From: Siphonodentalium dalli
Taxonomy: Eukaryota > Mollusca > Scaphopoda > Gadilida > Siphonodentaliidae
Reading direction: 5' to 3'
Assembly (NCBI GenBank): GCA_032622095.1
Contig: CP136063.1
Coordinates: forward strand, 279,303,426-279,367,425
DNA: 64,000 nt
The stretch's first letter is position 1, and the number at the start of each line of letters is the position of its first letter. Under the pieces are notes generated by a model. It was not told where the DNA came from. It worked only from the letters and a program-made list of their open reading frames with translations, and ran no database searches. The position numbers were made by a program, and so were the translations under genes. Shown here in pieces: positions 47,100-57,780 of this stretch.

Positions 47100-49060
47100 T
47101 ACACAAGGAGGCAAACCAGGTTCGCAAACATGATAATATTTCAACTTATTGAAAATAGAACTACCTTTAATTCCTCAAATAATACATGAACTCTCAAGTT
47201 TAGAAACAATCTCATCATAGCTTTCAACTGTTCGAACTGTTCCAGTTTTATAAAGTTTTTGTAAGAAAGATTCCCTTGTGATTTCACAATACCTGCACAT
47301 ATGAATTGTTGTATTGAAATTTCTGTGAGGCCTCCAGTGCAGTGTGAACCTAAATTGTCCCCAACTATCGCCAAAAGTACACATTTCATAGTCCTGTTAT
47401 ACATATCTAAAACAATGCCACTTTCTCCAAAACCTTCAAATCTTCAATAAGGCAATTAATTATGGAATCCTGATGAAATTTTGTTGAAATTTACCTCCCG
47501 ACAAAGCAAAACAAGCTGAAGAGTGTCTATGACTGACCGGCAGAATGGTTGAATATTCAGAATTGGGTAATACACAGCAATTATTTTGTGCTTCTTTTTG
47601 CCAGCACCAAGAGGATCCACAACTTCAAAGGCATCTTGATAAAGGATAATTCCAATGGTGTCGGAGTCCGACAATATAAGCTTATTTTTTTCTGTATATA
47701 CTGCCATCAACAATATTAGCAAGGACGTCATCAGAATGACTACCGGTAGTACTTGTGCCAGATGTAGTGAAACACGACACACGATCCCAGACAGATTTGT
47801 TATTTAAAAATACTTCAAGCTAATTTGCAATCGGAATATAATCAAAATACCGATTCTTTCCAAATTAATTTTTCCCCAGATACACCTCTACTGGGTCCAC
47901 ATAGTGCACAATTTTTTTGGTAAAACGATTTTCTAATCTGAGCAGTCCGTAAAATACCAGAATTAATATCTTTCATCAAATCGCATGTAAACAATTGATT
48001 TCATACAGCACTGTTAACCTCCTCTTCGATGCCATTGTTTAACTCTTTCAGTGCCACGGGCCGATCTCATCGGCCCTAATTTACGGTCTGTAGAGTGCCA
48101 GGGCTGATAAAATCGGCCCTTAAAACAATTTTTTGTTTTAGATTTTTTTTTTTTTGGGGTTGAATTTTTATTGGGTATGCTTAAGCATGCTATAGCGAAT
48201 TTAAAAACAAACTGGTTACAACCTTAGGGGGCATGTTATAACTCAAAACTATCACCAAGTATTCATAGTAATAATTTTGATGCCCATGAAAAACGTAAGA
48301 TTCCCTAGCACTAAACCTACAAATTAAGTCTGGCACTGAAAGAGTTAAAGAATATAAGAAAAAAATAGTAAAATTGTAAAAAAAATAATAACAAATGATG
48401 AAAAATTGTTAGGCCAATGCATTATCTTATATATGCGAGGCGACCTATGGTCGACTCGCATATATAATAGAATGCATTGGCACGGGGTATATGGGTTGAT
48501 ACAAAAATCGGACTTGGCACTGAAAGGGTTAAACAAGCTATGCTTTAATGTATTGAACATGTGAGCTCTCTCTTTATCGTGAATATCCTGATAGCCTTCG
48601 ACAATTTGCTGAATATATACTACTGACTGGTATCAATAGCTGGGTCTGCATTTTCAAATAAAACAATGACAATGCCTGCAAAATATCATTTTCACCCACA
48701 TCCTCAATTACCTCATCTATAGGAGACAATTTTGAATCAATATACATATGATTTTGGGCACGTTCTACATTAACACTAACAGTTGCTGCTTCTTCTAAAT
48801 GATGTAATGATGCAGTGGAAAATTCAGTCCCGTTATTAATGGCATTATAAGATTTTGAAATGGAATGGATGCATGTAGATTTCAAACCATTCAGAGACCA
48901 ATGCTGATGTTTCCTACACAAATGAGAAGTGATCGAGAGATGACACCACCGAATATGTGCTATCACACCCTGTTAAATGGCGCTGAACCATCAAGCCATC
49001 GCGTATCTGTGATTTGAGATATGTAAAATAAACGTTTGCCAGCTTGCACATTTTTTTCTC
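47100..49060 (-). pseudogene. Broken transposase-family gene inside the CACTA-like element
   Basis: Pieces in order on the minus strand are: 48966-48574 (zinc-finger-like start AHIRWCHLSITSHLCRKH, then ENDILQALSLFYLKMQTQLL), a frame change into VEGYQDIHDKERAHMFNTLK, then the MITE at 48528-48043, then GIEEEVNSAV, YVDPVEVYLG, RYFDYIPI, LEVFLNNKSVWDRV, then 47782-47456 (IGIILYQDAFEVVDPLGAGK and LQLVLLCREVNF), and finally VGDNLGSHCTGG (47350) and MCRYCEITRESF in another frame. I recognise this as a multi-copy family in fish and invertebrate genomes whose members share LYQDAFE and GDNLG motifs. At least four frameshifts or stops plus the insertion make it dead. Likely role of an intact version: DNA transposition, inferred from the surrounding TIRs. 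Confidence 0.65.
48043..48528. mobile_element. TTAA-type MITE, TIR type C, composite with a palindrome-core half element
   Basis: The left end CTCTTTCAGTGCCA follows TTAA (48039-48042). A matching right end TGGCACTGAAAGAG stops at 48344 with TTAA after it (48345-48348). Then comes spacer sequence AAAGAATATAAGAAAAAAAT, one palindrome (about 48415-48482), and a second right end TTGGCACTGAAAGGG (48528) with TTAA (48529-48532). Either a 302-bp element inserted into the TTAA of the spacer of a larger one whose left half is lost, or an element with a duplicated right end. CGGGCCGATCTCATCGGCCC forms a small palindrome near the left end. Confidence 0.7.
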
Positions 49061-49340
49061 ACACCAAACAACTAACCAACAAATGAGATATTTTCGAAAT
49101 TATGGCCAAAATTATGAATTTTAGAATGGGAGTGATCACGGCTTAAGTGAGATTTGTGAAGGACTTGTAAATAAATCTGCGAGGACAATGTATTCGGAAT
49201 GTGCTGATGTAATTGATAGTGTAGAATGTATAACTTTTGGCATGTCTGTTTCGAAGTTGCAAAGTTCACAGACAAAGTATGCGCTGTATATTTATACAGT
49301 ACAACATACTGTATAAAAAAACACCAATATTTTTACAGTG

Positions 49341-50142
49341 TATACTTTGAAAAAACATCAAAGTAAAACCACCCTACCCCAGTATTTACTAAAACCTAGC
49401 TTGGTAGGTTTTATTCTTCGGTCGATGGTGTAGACCGCTAAGCTGCTATGGCGATGGAGACATGGAGACATGGAGGTTCTATTTATATAAATGTGATTAA
49501 AAATGTACTAGCAATGTCCGTACCGGTTAGACCTTTTGCAGGATGTATGTATTCGCCGATGTATATTCGCGGATGTCCCATTTTTGCAGTATGTAAATTT
49601 ATGACAGCGTTAATTGCTTTCGATATTTTGGTGTGAACAATGGCTGGACAACTCTTATGACACGAGCTTTTTATAAATCCACTTGTGTTTTACTTGTCAG
49701 TCAACCCTGACCTTCATTTTAAATGTTATTTGATCTCGAATACGTTCCAGATATTACCAGGAATGGTCTGTAACGCAGTTGAAAGTTTTTCTTGTTTCTT
49801 TGATTTTTAATGTACGTCAAATCTTTGTGATTATTGCATTAATTGAATGACATATTGAAACCAAATTATGACCGATAAACAGGCATGTTCAATTATGTGG
49901 TCTAAAAAGAGAAAAACAATTTAACTCAACCTTTTGGATTTTTCACATTAGAAACACCCTTTTGTGGGCCCTTAAAATTCCTTTGGGGTGACTAACCCAC
50001 GACCGCTAATATAGCCTATGTATTCCATTTCACTATGAATGAAATGTGTCCAGACTGGTAATTATGTCTATAGAAGGTATATTTGTTATTATTCTTAAGC
50101 CAACATATATAATTGTTTTGATTACCCTTGGTGTTGTCCAAA
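49341..50142. other. No gene recognised
   Basis: Intronic AT-rich sequence. ACCTAGCTTGGTAGGT near 49396 is a short palindrome related to the arms of the large inverted repeat. An ATGGAGACATGGAGACATGGAGG tract at 49452 is a short direct repeat. Nothing coding is evident. Confidence 0.4.
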
Positions 50143-52322
50143 ATAACCCCGACAACTCAACACTGAGCATATCTCTCCGTTGGAATGCAGACTAAGGGTC
50201 TTATTGCGAAGCATCAGGAGTGTATTTAATCCGATTATTAGATTTTAAGTTAAAGGTTTTCTGGTGTGGAGAATGAGAAACGTTCAGTGATTAGCCGCAG
50301 TTGTTGTTATGGTTTGAAGGATTAGTTGTTTTGACGGAATTCTGAGGTGGTCTTTCATGAAACCTTGAAGGCATTATGATTAATTAGTCTCCATAATCGG
50401 CGGCGAATGAAACCTTGTCGGAATTTATTTCATAATGACTCTTCAGTATTTAGCCGCCGTATATTGGCTTCTGTCAGCCAATTGCAGACCTCTATCTCGA
50501 TGAAAATTAGAACAAATAACAAAGAAAAGATACATGCCAGCCGAAAAACAATTCTAATGTCGTATAAGAGAACCGAGAAACAGTTTAGTGTATTTGCCGC
50601 TGGCTGGCAACACGTCAACATAATAATATGGAGTGTATTTAGTCCCATTATTAGATTTTAAGTTAAAGGTTTTCTGGTGTGGAGAATGAGAAACGTTCAG
50701 TGATTAGCCGCAGTTGTTGTTATGGTTTGAAGGATTAGTTGTTATGACGGAATTCTGAGGTGGTCTTTCATGAAACATTGAAGGCATTATGATTAATTAG
50801 TGTCCAAAATAACCCAGACAACTCAACACTGTGAGCATATCTCTCCGTTGGAATGCAGACTAAGGGTCTTATTGCGAAGCATCCGGAGTGTATTTAGTCC
50901 CATTAGTAGATTTTAAGTTTGAGGTTTTCTGGTGTGGTGAATGAGAAACTTTCAGTGATTAGCCGCAGTTGTTGTTATGGTTTGAAGGATTAGTTGTTTT
51001 GACGGAATTCTGAGGTGGTCTTTCATGAAACCTTGAAGGCATTATGATTAATTAGTCTCCATAATCGGCGGTGAATGAAACCTTGTCGGAATTTATTTCA
51101 TAATGACTCTTCAGTATTTAGCCGCCGTATATTGGCTTCTGTCAGCCAATTGCAGACCTCTATCTCGATGGAAATTAGAACAAATAACAAAGAAAAGATA
51201 CATGCCAGCCGAAAAACAATTCTAATGTCGTATAAGAGAACCGAGAAACAGTTTAGTGTATTTGACGCTGGCTGGCAACACGTCAACATAATAATATGGC
51301 AATCGTCAAGGCGTTTGTCATTTTTTTGGCATGAGTGTTTGGTTACAACCAATAATATATTGGTGTATCAATGCAATGGCCGTTGCATTTTTGGCGATGA
51401 ACCATTCAACCAATTGGAACGTATGCGCCCTTTGTGTATACATATTTCATAATTATCATAACTTTAGTTTGGCACGTCCGATTTTAAAAATGTTTTCATA
51501 TGCTTTCTCACCAAGCACATACTATACACATATATATAAACATTACATATAATCAACTATGTATACATAGCCATTACCTATATACCCATTTTTCTCAATC
51601 ACTACATTAAAGCTCCAATTTATGATATGCCTACTAATATGATCTATACCCTTGGTGGTGTCCAAAATAACCCCGACAACTCAACACTGTGAGCATATCT
51701 CTCCGTTGGAATGCAGACTAAGGGTCTTATTGCGAAGCATCCGGAGTGTATTTAATCCCATTATTAGATTTTAAGTTAAAGGTTTTCTGGTGTGGTGAAT
51801 GAGAAACGTTCAGTGATTAACCGCAGTTGTTGTTATGGTTTGAAGGATTAGTTGTTATGACGGAATTCTTAGGTGGTCTTTCATGAAACATTGAAGGCAT
51901 TATGATTAAGTAATGTCCAAAATAACGCCGACAACTCAACACTGTGAGCATATCTCTCCGTTGGAATGCAGACTAAGGGTCTTATTGCGAAGCATCCGGA
52001 GTGTATTTAGTCCGATTATTAGATTTTAAGTTAAAGGTTTTCTGGTGTGGAGAATGAGAAACGTTCAGTGATTAGCCGCAGTTGTTGTTATGGTTTGAAG
52101 GATTAGTTGTTTTGACGGAATTCTGAGGAGGTCTTTCATGAAACCTTGAAGGCATCATCGCCAAAAATGCAACCGCCATTGCATTTATACACCAATATAT
52201 TATTGGTTGTAACTAAACACCCATGCCAAAAAAATGACAAACGCCTTGACGATTGCCATATTATTATGTTGACGTGTTGCCAGCCAGCGGCAAATACACT
52301 AAACTGTTTTTCTTGTTTCTCA
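50143..52322. repeat. Complex repeat block, about 670-bp and 250-bp periods plus an inverted copy
   Basis: The motif CCGACAACTCAACACTG starts copies at about 50149, 50816, 51674 and 51931, followed each time by ATGCAGACTAAGGGTCTTAT, GTTAAAGGTTTTCTGGTGTG and GCAGTTGTTGTTATGGTTTG. Two copies (50.15 and 50.82 kb) are long and include AGCCGCCGTATATTGGCTTC and a tail at GCTGGCTGGCAACACGTC; an intermediate partial one begins near 50630. The last segment (52150-52322) is the inverse of the tail at 51255-51412. ORFs repeated 668 bp apart follow from the repeat and have no recognisable domain. Confidence 0.75.
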
Positions 52323-52996
52323 AAGCGCACAGGTTATTCGACTGCTTATGATATTAGACAGCGGTCATCGGGCGCGTGACCCGACAATGCATTGACAAGT
52401 AGGCATGATAAACAGACAGACCACGCCCCCTACCTTTGCAATTGAACAATTGTGGTCCACGTGTAACTCAGTCGACCAAATCCAACTCGTCCCCGTGGTC
52501 AAATAAAACTTGGTTTTACTATTAAACCCAAGTTTAATCTGGTAGTTTAAACTAGGTCTAAACTGAAGATGCCGGTTCGGACCTTAGTGTAATTGTTGGT
52601 ATTTCAACGGAGCGCACCAACGCACAGTTCAATGGATTCGAACGTACGCTCCTTTTAACCTTTCGTCACTGCATACCCATCGATGAGTAGTTCTCTTAAA
52701 AAATGTCCAGATAAGTTCAAGAAATGACCATAGGTTATTACAAGAAATACACAGAACGGCGCGTGTATGTAATGTGTGGTCCGGCCTCTCTGTGGTATCA
52801 GTGTCGTTGATCGGACCGCCTTCATGTTGGGATGAGGTATAAGTTCATATCCGGGTCACTTACGGGCTACACGCCATCGTCTCGATCCAGGTCCTGATAG
52901 TATAGTAGTAGTAGAGTGAGAGTGACTTCTTACATTCGTCTGTAGCTCTGTATGATTTTCCAGAGAGCAACTTGACTGGATTGTATCTACTTCTCT
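52323..52996. other. No gene recognised
   Basis: Contains the right arm of the large inverted repeat (about 52500-52592) and otherwise unassigned intronic sequence. Confidence 0.4.
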
Positions 52997-53857
52997 GTAT
53001 GGGAGGCCAAGTTCACTTTTAACAACTATTTGCGCTTAAGTGAAAATATTTGTTCTTAAACACATTTATTTACACTTAAGCGAAAAAACATTTGTGCTTA
53101 AACTCAAATATGTACATTTAATTCCCCATCAATATAAATTATTCCTCAAAAATAAAATAGACTTACCCAGGTTTGAATTTCCATGTCCCATAATACGTTG
53201 TGGTGGACTCTGCCAATATCAATATTGTGTGTTAGGTAACGGTTTTTTAAGTTCTTTATTTGCGCATAAGCACAAATTATTGCGTTAAGCTCAAATAACT
53301 GTGCTTAACCCTTTACCCAACAAACCGGCCAAAACCGGCCAAATAAAGCTTCAACATTCTAAAATATCTTCGGTCTGTCTCAATAGAACCATACAAATAT
53401 GGATATCATTGGAACCGGCTCCTTGACCACATTGTGATAGTTACAGTTATGCCCTGTGCCAATGCATTCTCTTATATATGCGAGTCGACCATAGGTTGCC
53501 TCGCATATATAAGAGAATGCATTGGCCTAAACACTTTTTACCATTTTTTCTTACATTCTTTAACAATTTTATAATTTTTAATGTGTTAAGCCAATGCATT
53601 CTCTTATATATGCGAGGCGACCTATGGTCGACTCGCATATATAAGAGAATGCATTGGCACAGGGCCCTTCTGGTGGGTAAAGGGTTAAGCGAACTTAATT
53701 TTGCTAAGCATATATAGCTTATTTGTGCTTAAGCGTAATTATATAATTTTTCGCTTGAGCACAATCAATTGTGCTGAAGCACAAATAATTTAGTTTAAGC
53801 GCAAACAATTTTGCTTAAGCACAAATAATTATTAAATGTTAATTTGGCCTCCCATAC
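52997..53857. mobile_element. Inverted-repeat element with internal CTTAAG array
   Basis: Starts GTATGGGAGGCCAAGTT and ends AATTTGGCCTCCCATAC, inverted copies that continue inward as AATTATTTGTGCTTAAGC. The interior carries more than a dozen variants of TTTGYGCTTAAGC in both orientations (AAGCACAAAT, GCGCTTAAG). A palindrome-core MITE (53309-53684) is inserted in one of them. No coding region and no clear target duplication; the superfamily is unknown to me. Confidence 0.65.
53309..53684. mobile_element. piggyBac-like MITE, palindrome-core family, TIR type A (inserted in the CTTAAG array)
   Basis: 376 bp between perfect TTAA duplications (53305-53308 and 53685-53688). Left end CCCTTTACCCAACAAACCGG, right end TTCTGGTGGGTAAAGGG. 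Palindromes at about 53459-53525 and 53591-53658. The repaired target reads GTGCTTAAGCG, one unit of the host element's internal array. Confidence 0.92.
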
Positions 53858-54145
53858 TCGAGAGATCTGGACATAATAGAATGGTATCATACCAGGGCTT
53901 ATGGCCAATAAGAGATTTTCACCAACTCCACTGTAACTACCACTTCTGGGGTCTTCTCCTAGATTATATCCTATGGTTGAAATGACGCTGGCGGAGTGCC
54001 CTAACGACTGTAATCGGAGATTAGGACAAATATACCGCCTTGCGCGCCTTGTTATTTATTCTTAATGAGTGTAGTTAGTTACGCCTCATGTATATTCGGA
54101 CAATAACCTCTTGTTTCTGAGAACCAGTCGTGACTCATTCATTAA
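53858..54145. other. Noncoding spacer
   Basis: Short unassigned intronic sequence between two transposons. Confidence 0.4.
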
Positions 54146-54700
54146 CCCTTTCATGACTGAAGCTTCCTGGATTTTTACGAAAACCCTGTGTCAATGCATT
54201 CTCTTATATATGCGAGTCGACCATTGGTCGCCTCGCATATATAAGAGAATGCATTGGCCTAACTAATTTTATGTTACTTTTTTATAATTGTAAATGTGAG
54301 AACAAATTATAAAAAATGATAAAAATTGTTAAAGAATGTAAGAAAAAAATGATAAAAATTTATAAAGAATGTAAGAACAAAATGATATAATTGTTAAAGA
54401 ATGGAAGAAAAAATTATAAGAAATGATAAAACTGTTAAAGAATATCAGAAAAAAATGATAAAAATTGTTATAGGCTGTAAGAAAAAAGCAAAATGATAAA
54501 AATTGTTGAAGAATGTAAGAAAAATGATAGAAAATGATCAAAAATGTTAAAGAATGTTAGAAAAAAAGATTAAAAAAAATGTTAGGCCAATACATTCTCT
54601 TATATGTGCGAGGCGCCCTGTGGTCGACTCGCATATATAAGAGAATTCATTGGCACATGGTCTTTAATGTTGCGCCAGCGCAGCTCCCGTCATGAAACGG
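54146..54700. mobile_element. TTAA-type MITE, palindrome-core family, TIR type B
   Basis: The left end CCCTTTCATGACTGAAGC follows TTAA (54142-54145). The right end GCAGCTCCCGTCATGAAACGG is followed by CCAA, a degraded TTAA. Palindromes at about 54193-54260 and 54587-54653. The spacer has about nine copies of the TTAAAGAATGTAAGAAAAAA unit. TGTTGCGCCAGCGCAGCTCC beside the right end matches the inverse of the left end of the copy at 20333. Confidence 0.85.
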
Positions 54701-54943
54701 CCAACCCTGTATATGTATTGTATCCCTAGCGGAACAGCACTGTCTTGGCACAAGCTACGGTTTCACGTTTGAGGGGGGGGGTGTCATTTACGTCGTGTGA
54801 CGCCACCGGTGTGCACGTGGAGCACATGTGGTATATGCATTTGTAAATACGACACAGCAAGAACACTTATTCTAGGAACAAGCGTTTAATATGCAATGTA
54901 GAAAATGCAGTTTTTTATATTTAGATTTGTTTTTGTTTCTTAA

Positions 54944-55387
54944 AGGTACTCAATCCGATTCGATGGTCCCCATAGCATCAGATTCCAACAACAACAAAAA
55001 AATTTGAAACGCCGCTTCAGTTATCAGAGTCGATTAATTGCCCAAAAATAATGCGAACCACAGTCAACTCTAGTATAAAATTGCCCAAAATCTGTTATTT
55101 CTCAACATTTTCTTCAACGAAATTTGTCCGGTTTGTCAAATATCTGACACAAAAAGCCACTTGATTTTAGAGTTATCAATCTTCATTTATTTGGTCCGAG
55201 ACCGTCTTCTCGTCGACTTTTACTGGGCCACTGAAAAATTATTGGTGGTGAAAAATAATAGATTTCAAAAATCGATATCTGATCACTCTGAACTTTGATG
55301 GGTGGGTTCCTCGACTCGAATCAAATATTTTTACCCTCGAAGCCAAGATAATAGTAATTTGCGAGCGTTAATTCGGATTATGCATCT
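54944..55387. mobile_element. TTAA-flanked MITE with AGGTACTCAATCCGA-type TIRs
   Basis: The left end AGGTACTCAATCCGATTCG and the right end AATTCGGATTATGCATCT are imperfect inverted copies between TTAA sites (54940-54943 and 55388-55391). The AT-rich interior has no ORF. Unrelated in sequence to the palindrome-core family. Confidence 0.65.
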
Positions 55388-55444
55388 TTAAGAATTTCAA
55401 CATTTGTTTGGCAATCGTGGTATTCTATTTTGTATACACGTATA

Positions 55445-55910
55445 TGTGACCCGCCATATCAAATCCAGTCGTAAGTCGGGATTTTTTACCCTGTGCCAAT
55501 GCATTCTCTTATATCTCTTATATATGCGAGTCGACCATAGGTCGCCTCGCATATATAAGAGAATGCATTGGCCTAACAATTTTTTACAATTTTAATAATT
55601 TGTTCTTGTATTCTTTAACAATTTTATAATTTCACCCATACAGAGCCCCAGACAAACATGAGCAGACGACACTCTTCTATATGGTTCTATGTATGTGTGG
55701 GGCTCCCTGCAGGGTAATGGATGTTTTTTATTTTATGTCCTAAAAATTGTCAGAAACATTTATTTTAAAAAAAATGATAAAAAATTGTTAGGCCAATGCA
55801 TTCTCTTATATATGCGAGGCGACCTATGGTCGACTCGTATATATAAGAGAATGCATTGGCACAGGGTAAAAAATCCCGACTTACGACTGGATTTGATATG
55901 GCGGGTCACA
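55445..55910. mobile_element. Palindrome-core element, TIR type D (complete)
   Basis: Perfect ends TGTGACCCGCCATATCAAAT and its inverse at 55891-55910. The inverted homology continues through AGTCGTAAGTCGGGATTTTT and the CCCTGTGCC common to the family into the palindromes (about 55497-55574, with an internal CTCTTATAT duplication, and 55796-55860). The spacer is unlike the short-repeat spacer of types A and B and matches that of 1-412. The left flank is TATA and the right GATG, so no target duplication is evident. Confidence 0.8.
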
Positions 55911-57780
55911 GATGTTCAGTATAAGTGACGTAATTAATGACGTGGTTATGAGTTGACCTACATGTATATAGTTCCACTAATTGAACGTTCTGTACTATCT
56001 TCACTGTCAGTCTTGTCCGCAAAGTAGCTCGCGCAATTACCATCACCCCGCATATTCCTACATCACAATTACTACCTCGACATTTATTGTCAGGGCATGA
56101 ACTGTATTAAATTGCTGTACATTATGAATTACAGCTATCGACGTTAATGTTGTTGTCTTTTTAGTGATACAGAGTACGCTTGCGTCAATACCTCATCTTC
56201 GCTATAATTATTTCCCTTGCCTGTTAAACTGACGTGAAACACTCCGCTGATGTGTTTCGAACGGAATAAGACATACTCATGCCAAAATAAATTATTTGAT
56301 ATCCAAGGAGTCAGAAAACAGCTTCATTATTATATATTTACATACTAAGTGTTGTCATCACTAAATCCACCATTCTGATTGGTCGGCGCCCACGTGGCTA
56401 GTTGCAGTTATGAATCTGTGAATGCGCAACGGCTCATAACACCAAGCTCATAACACCATCGATACGTCATTGGGTTTGGAAAGACGAACGCGTAATGTTT
56501 TGGGCGCATTTGGACTCGCGCAGGATTGACTTAATATATCATCGGGTTTCAATATGAAGAGAAATTGTTCCTATTGGGTATTTTGGGCTGTTTTTTGTCA
56601 CGATACACTTTTCGATTTAAATTCATTTACAAAAGTGGCTTTTTCGCTAAATGTATATAAATATAAGGATTAACTGTCATGTGGACTATTTTTATGGAGA
56701 TGTAACCGTGAGGTAAGTGGTCATAAGTTGTATGTAAAACCCTTCGGGTTTTACACAAGTTATGTCCACTTACCTCACGGTTACATCTCCATAAAAACAG
56801 TCCACATGACAGTTAATCCTTATATATACAACGAATTATACGCAGTGACCGTTATTGGCGCAATCATTGCTGTAATGCTTATCCGAATAAAGCGTCCTGA
56901 ATAAAGTAGTAAATATTTACATGTGTACGTAGTTCAAACGTTGCGTTCGCTGAACTCTTATATAGTCGATGTGGTTGGAACTTTCAACAATCTTAGTATG
57001 TTGCTACATTCTTCCAATGGCGACAGTGTTTGGATACAAACTGATTGGTTTTATTCAATGATATAAGTGCATAATATGTCTTTAACATGGGTGTGATGAT
57101 TATTATACGCTAAAGTGAATCATAATCATCCAGATGCTACCAGTTATTGAATATCCATCATCACCATCAGAATCACCATAACATCAATTCTTCCTCTAGG
57201 TACATAAAGTGCAATATTGAATGATTCAAAGTACTGTGTTCTGATATTAAAACTATTAAAAATATATTTTTTAAATATCATCGTGTTCGGCAGCATGAAG
57301 AGGTGACTTGGAGTTTATCATGCTATGTCATTCGAAGAGATAACGTTGATTATAGATTTGAAATTAAAACGAGTGCTTCTAACTTTTGCTTCTTCACAAA
57401 AAGGATATCCAATTTCAAACTTGCCAAACCTAGCTGCACCAGCGTCGCAGAAAAACAATTCCAATGTTTCGTAGGCCCATATATGTTTATCATTCACATT
57501 ACTACATTTCTGACAGTTTATATTTAGTCATAGTGCTATCACTTTCATGTGGGGATCTCTGTTATGGGTTCTGACCATTCTGTCGTCACGTAGCTGACTC
57601 AATGATACTGGTAGGCTGCCCCGAATCAGTGGAAAATGTTGACACAATGTAGTAATTTCTCGTGCTTCTTTGACGTCAACAATGGTGCACGAGCGTAGAT
57701 GTACAAAACGTGATACGTGAAAAATGTAGCTTAACAATATACACTGTATTTGAATTGATACCTTTTTCACCAATACCATT
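55911..57780. other. Intronic sequence containing a long near-perfect hairpin
   Basis: At 56652-56830 two arms of about 85 bp, from TAAGGATTAACTGTCATGTG inward to GTAAAACCC, are inverted copies with only a few mismatches around a TTC loop (CCCTTCGGG centre). No target duplication was found at its ends. The rest of the interval has no recognised gene; a 174-codon frame starting at 57710 is a product of the minisatellite. Confidence 0.6.

Larger units (their letters stand above)
46616..49340. mobile_element. CACTA/EnSpm-like DNA transposon, degenerate
   Basis: The left end is CACTGTAAAAGATATG and the right end AATATTTTTACAGTG, flanked by TA on each side. Behind the left TIR are two imperfect copies of a roughly 58-bp subterminal unit with ACAGTTATACCGTGAAATAA, as is common in CACTA elements; the right end has TACAGTACAACATACTGTA. 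A broken transposase-family gene lies inside on the minus strand, and a palindrome-core MITE (48043-48528) is inserted in it. The superfamily assignment rests on the CACTG ends and subterminal repeats. Confidence 0.6.
45888..52592. repeat. Far-apart inverted repeats bracketing a 6.7-kb composite region
   Basis: The left side reads GGTCCGAATCGGCATCTCTG (45890) and, past a MITE, CTAGACCTGGTTTTACTCTA. The right side inverse reads GGTCCGAACCGGCATCTTCA then GTTTAGACCTAGTTTAAACT (52582 downwards). Both arms contain AAACTTGGTTTTA/TAAAACCAAGTTT motifs, which also recur at 46340-46440 and 49385-49415. The region may be one old large element that later received the CACTA-like element, the MITEs and the 50-52 kb repeat block, or two independent inverted copies. 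Confidence 0.4.

Noticed and set aside
50407-51452. Two similar 84- and 125-codon ORFs 668 bp apart
   Set aside because: Similarity follows from the DNA-level repeat; no recognisable domain and overlapping frames on the other strand are equally open.
53447-55928. ORFs with the recurring peptide RIYKRMHW
   Set aside because: This peptide is the translation of the palindromic module and appears wherever the module does, in both orientations.
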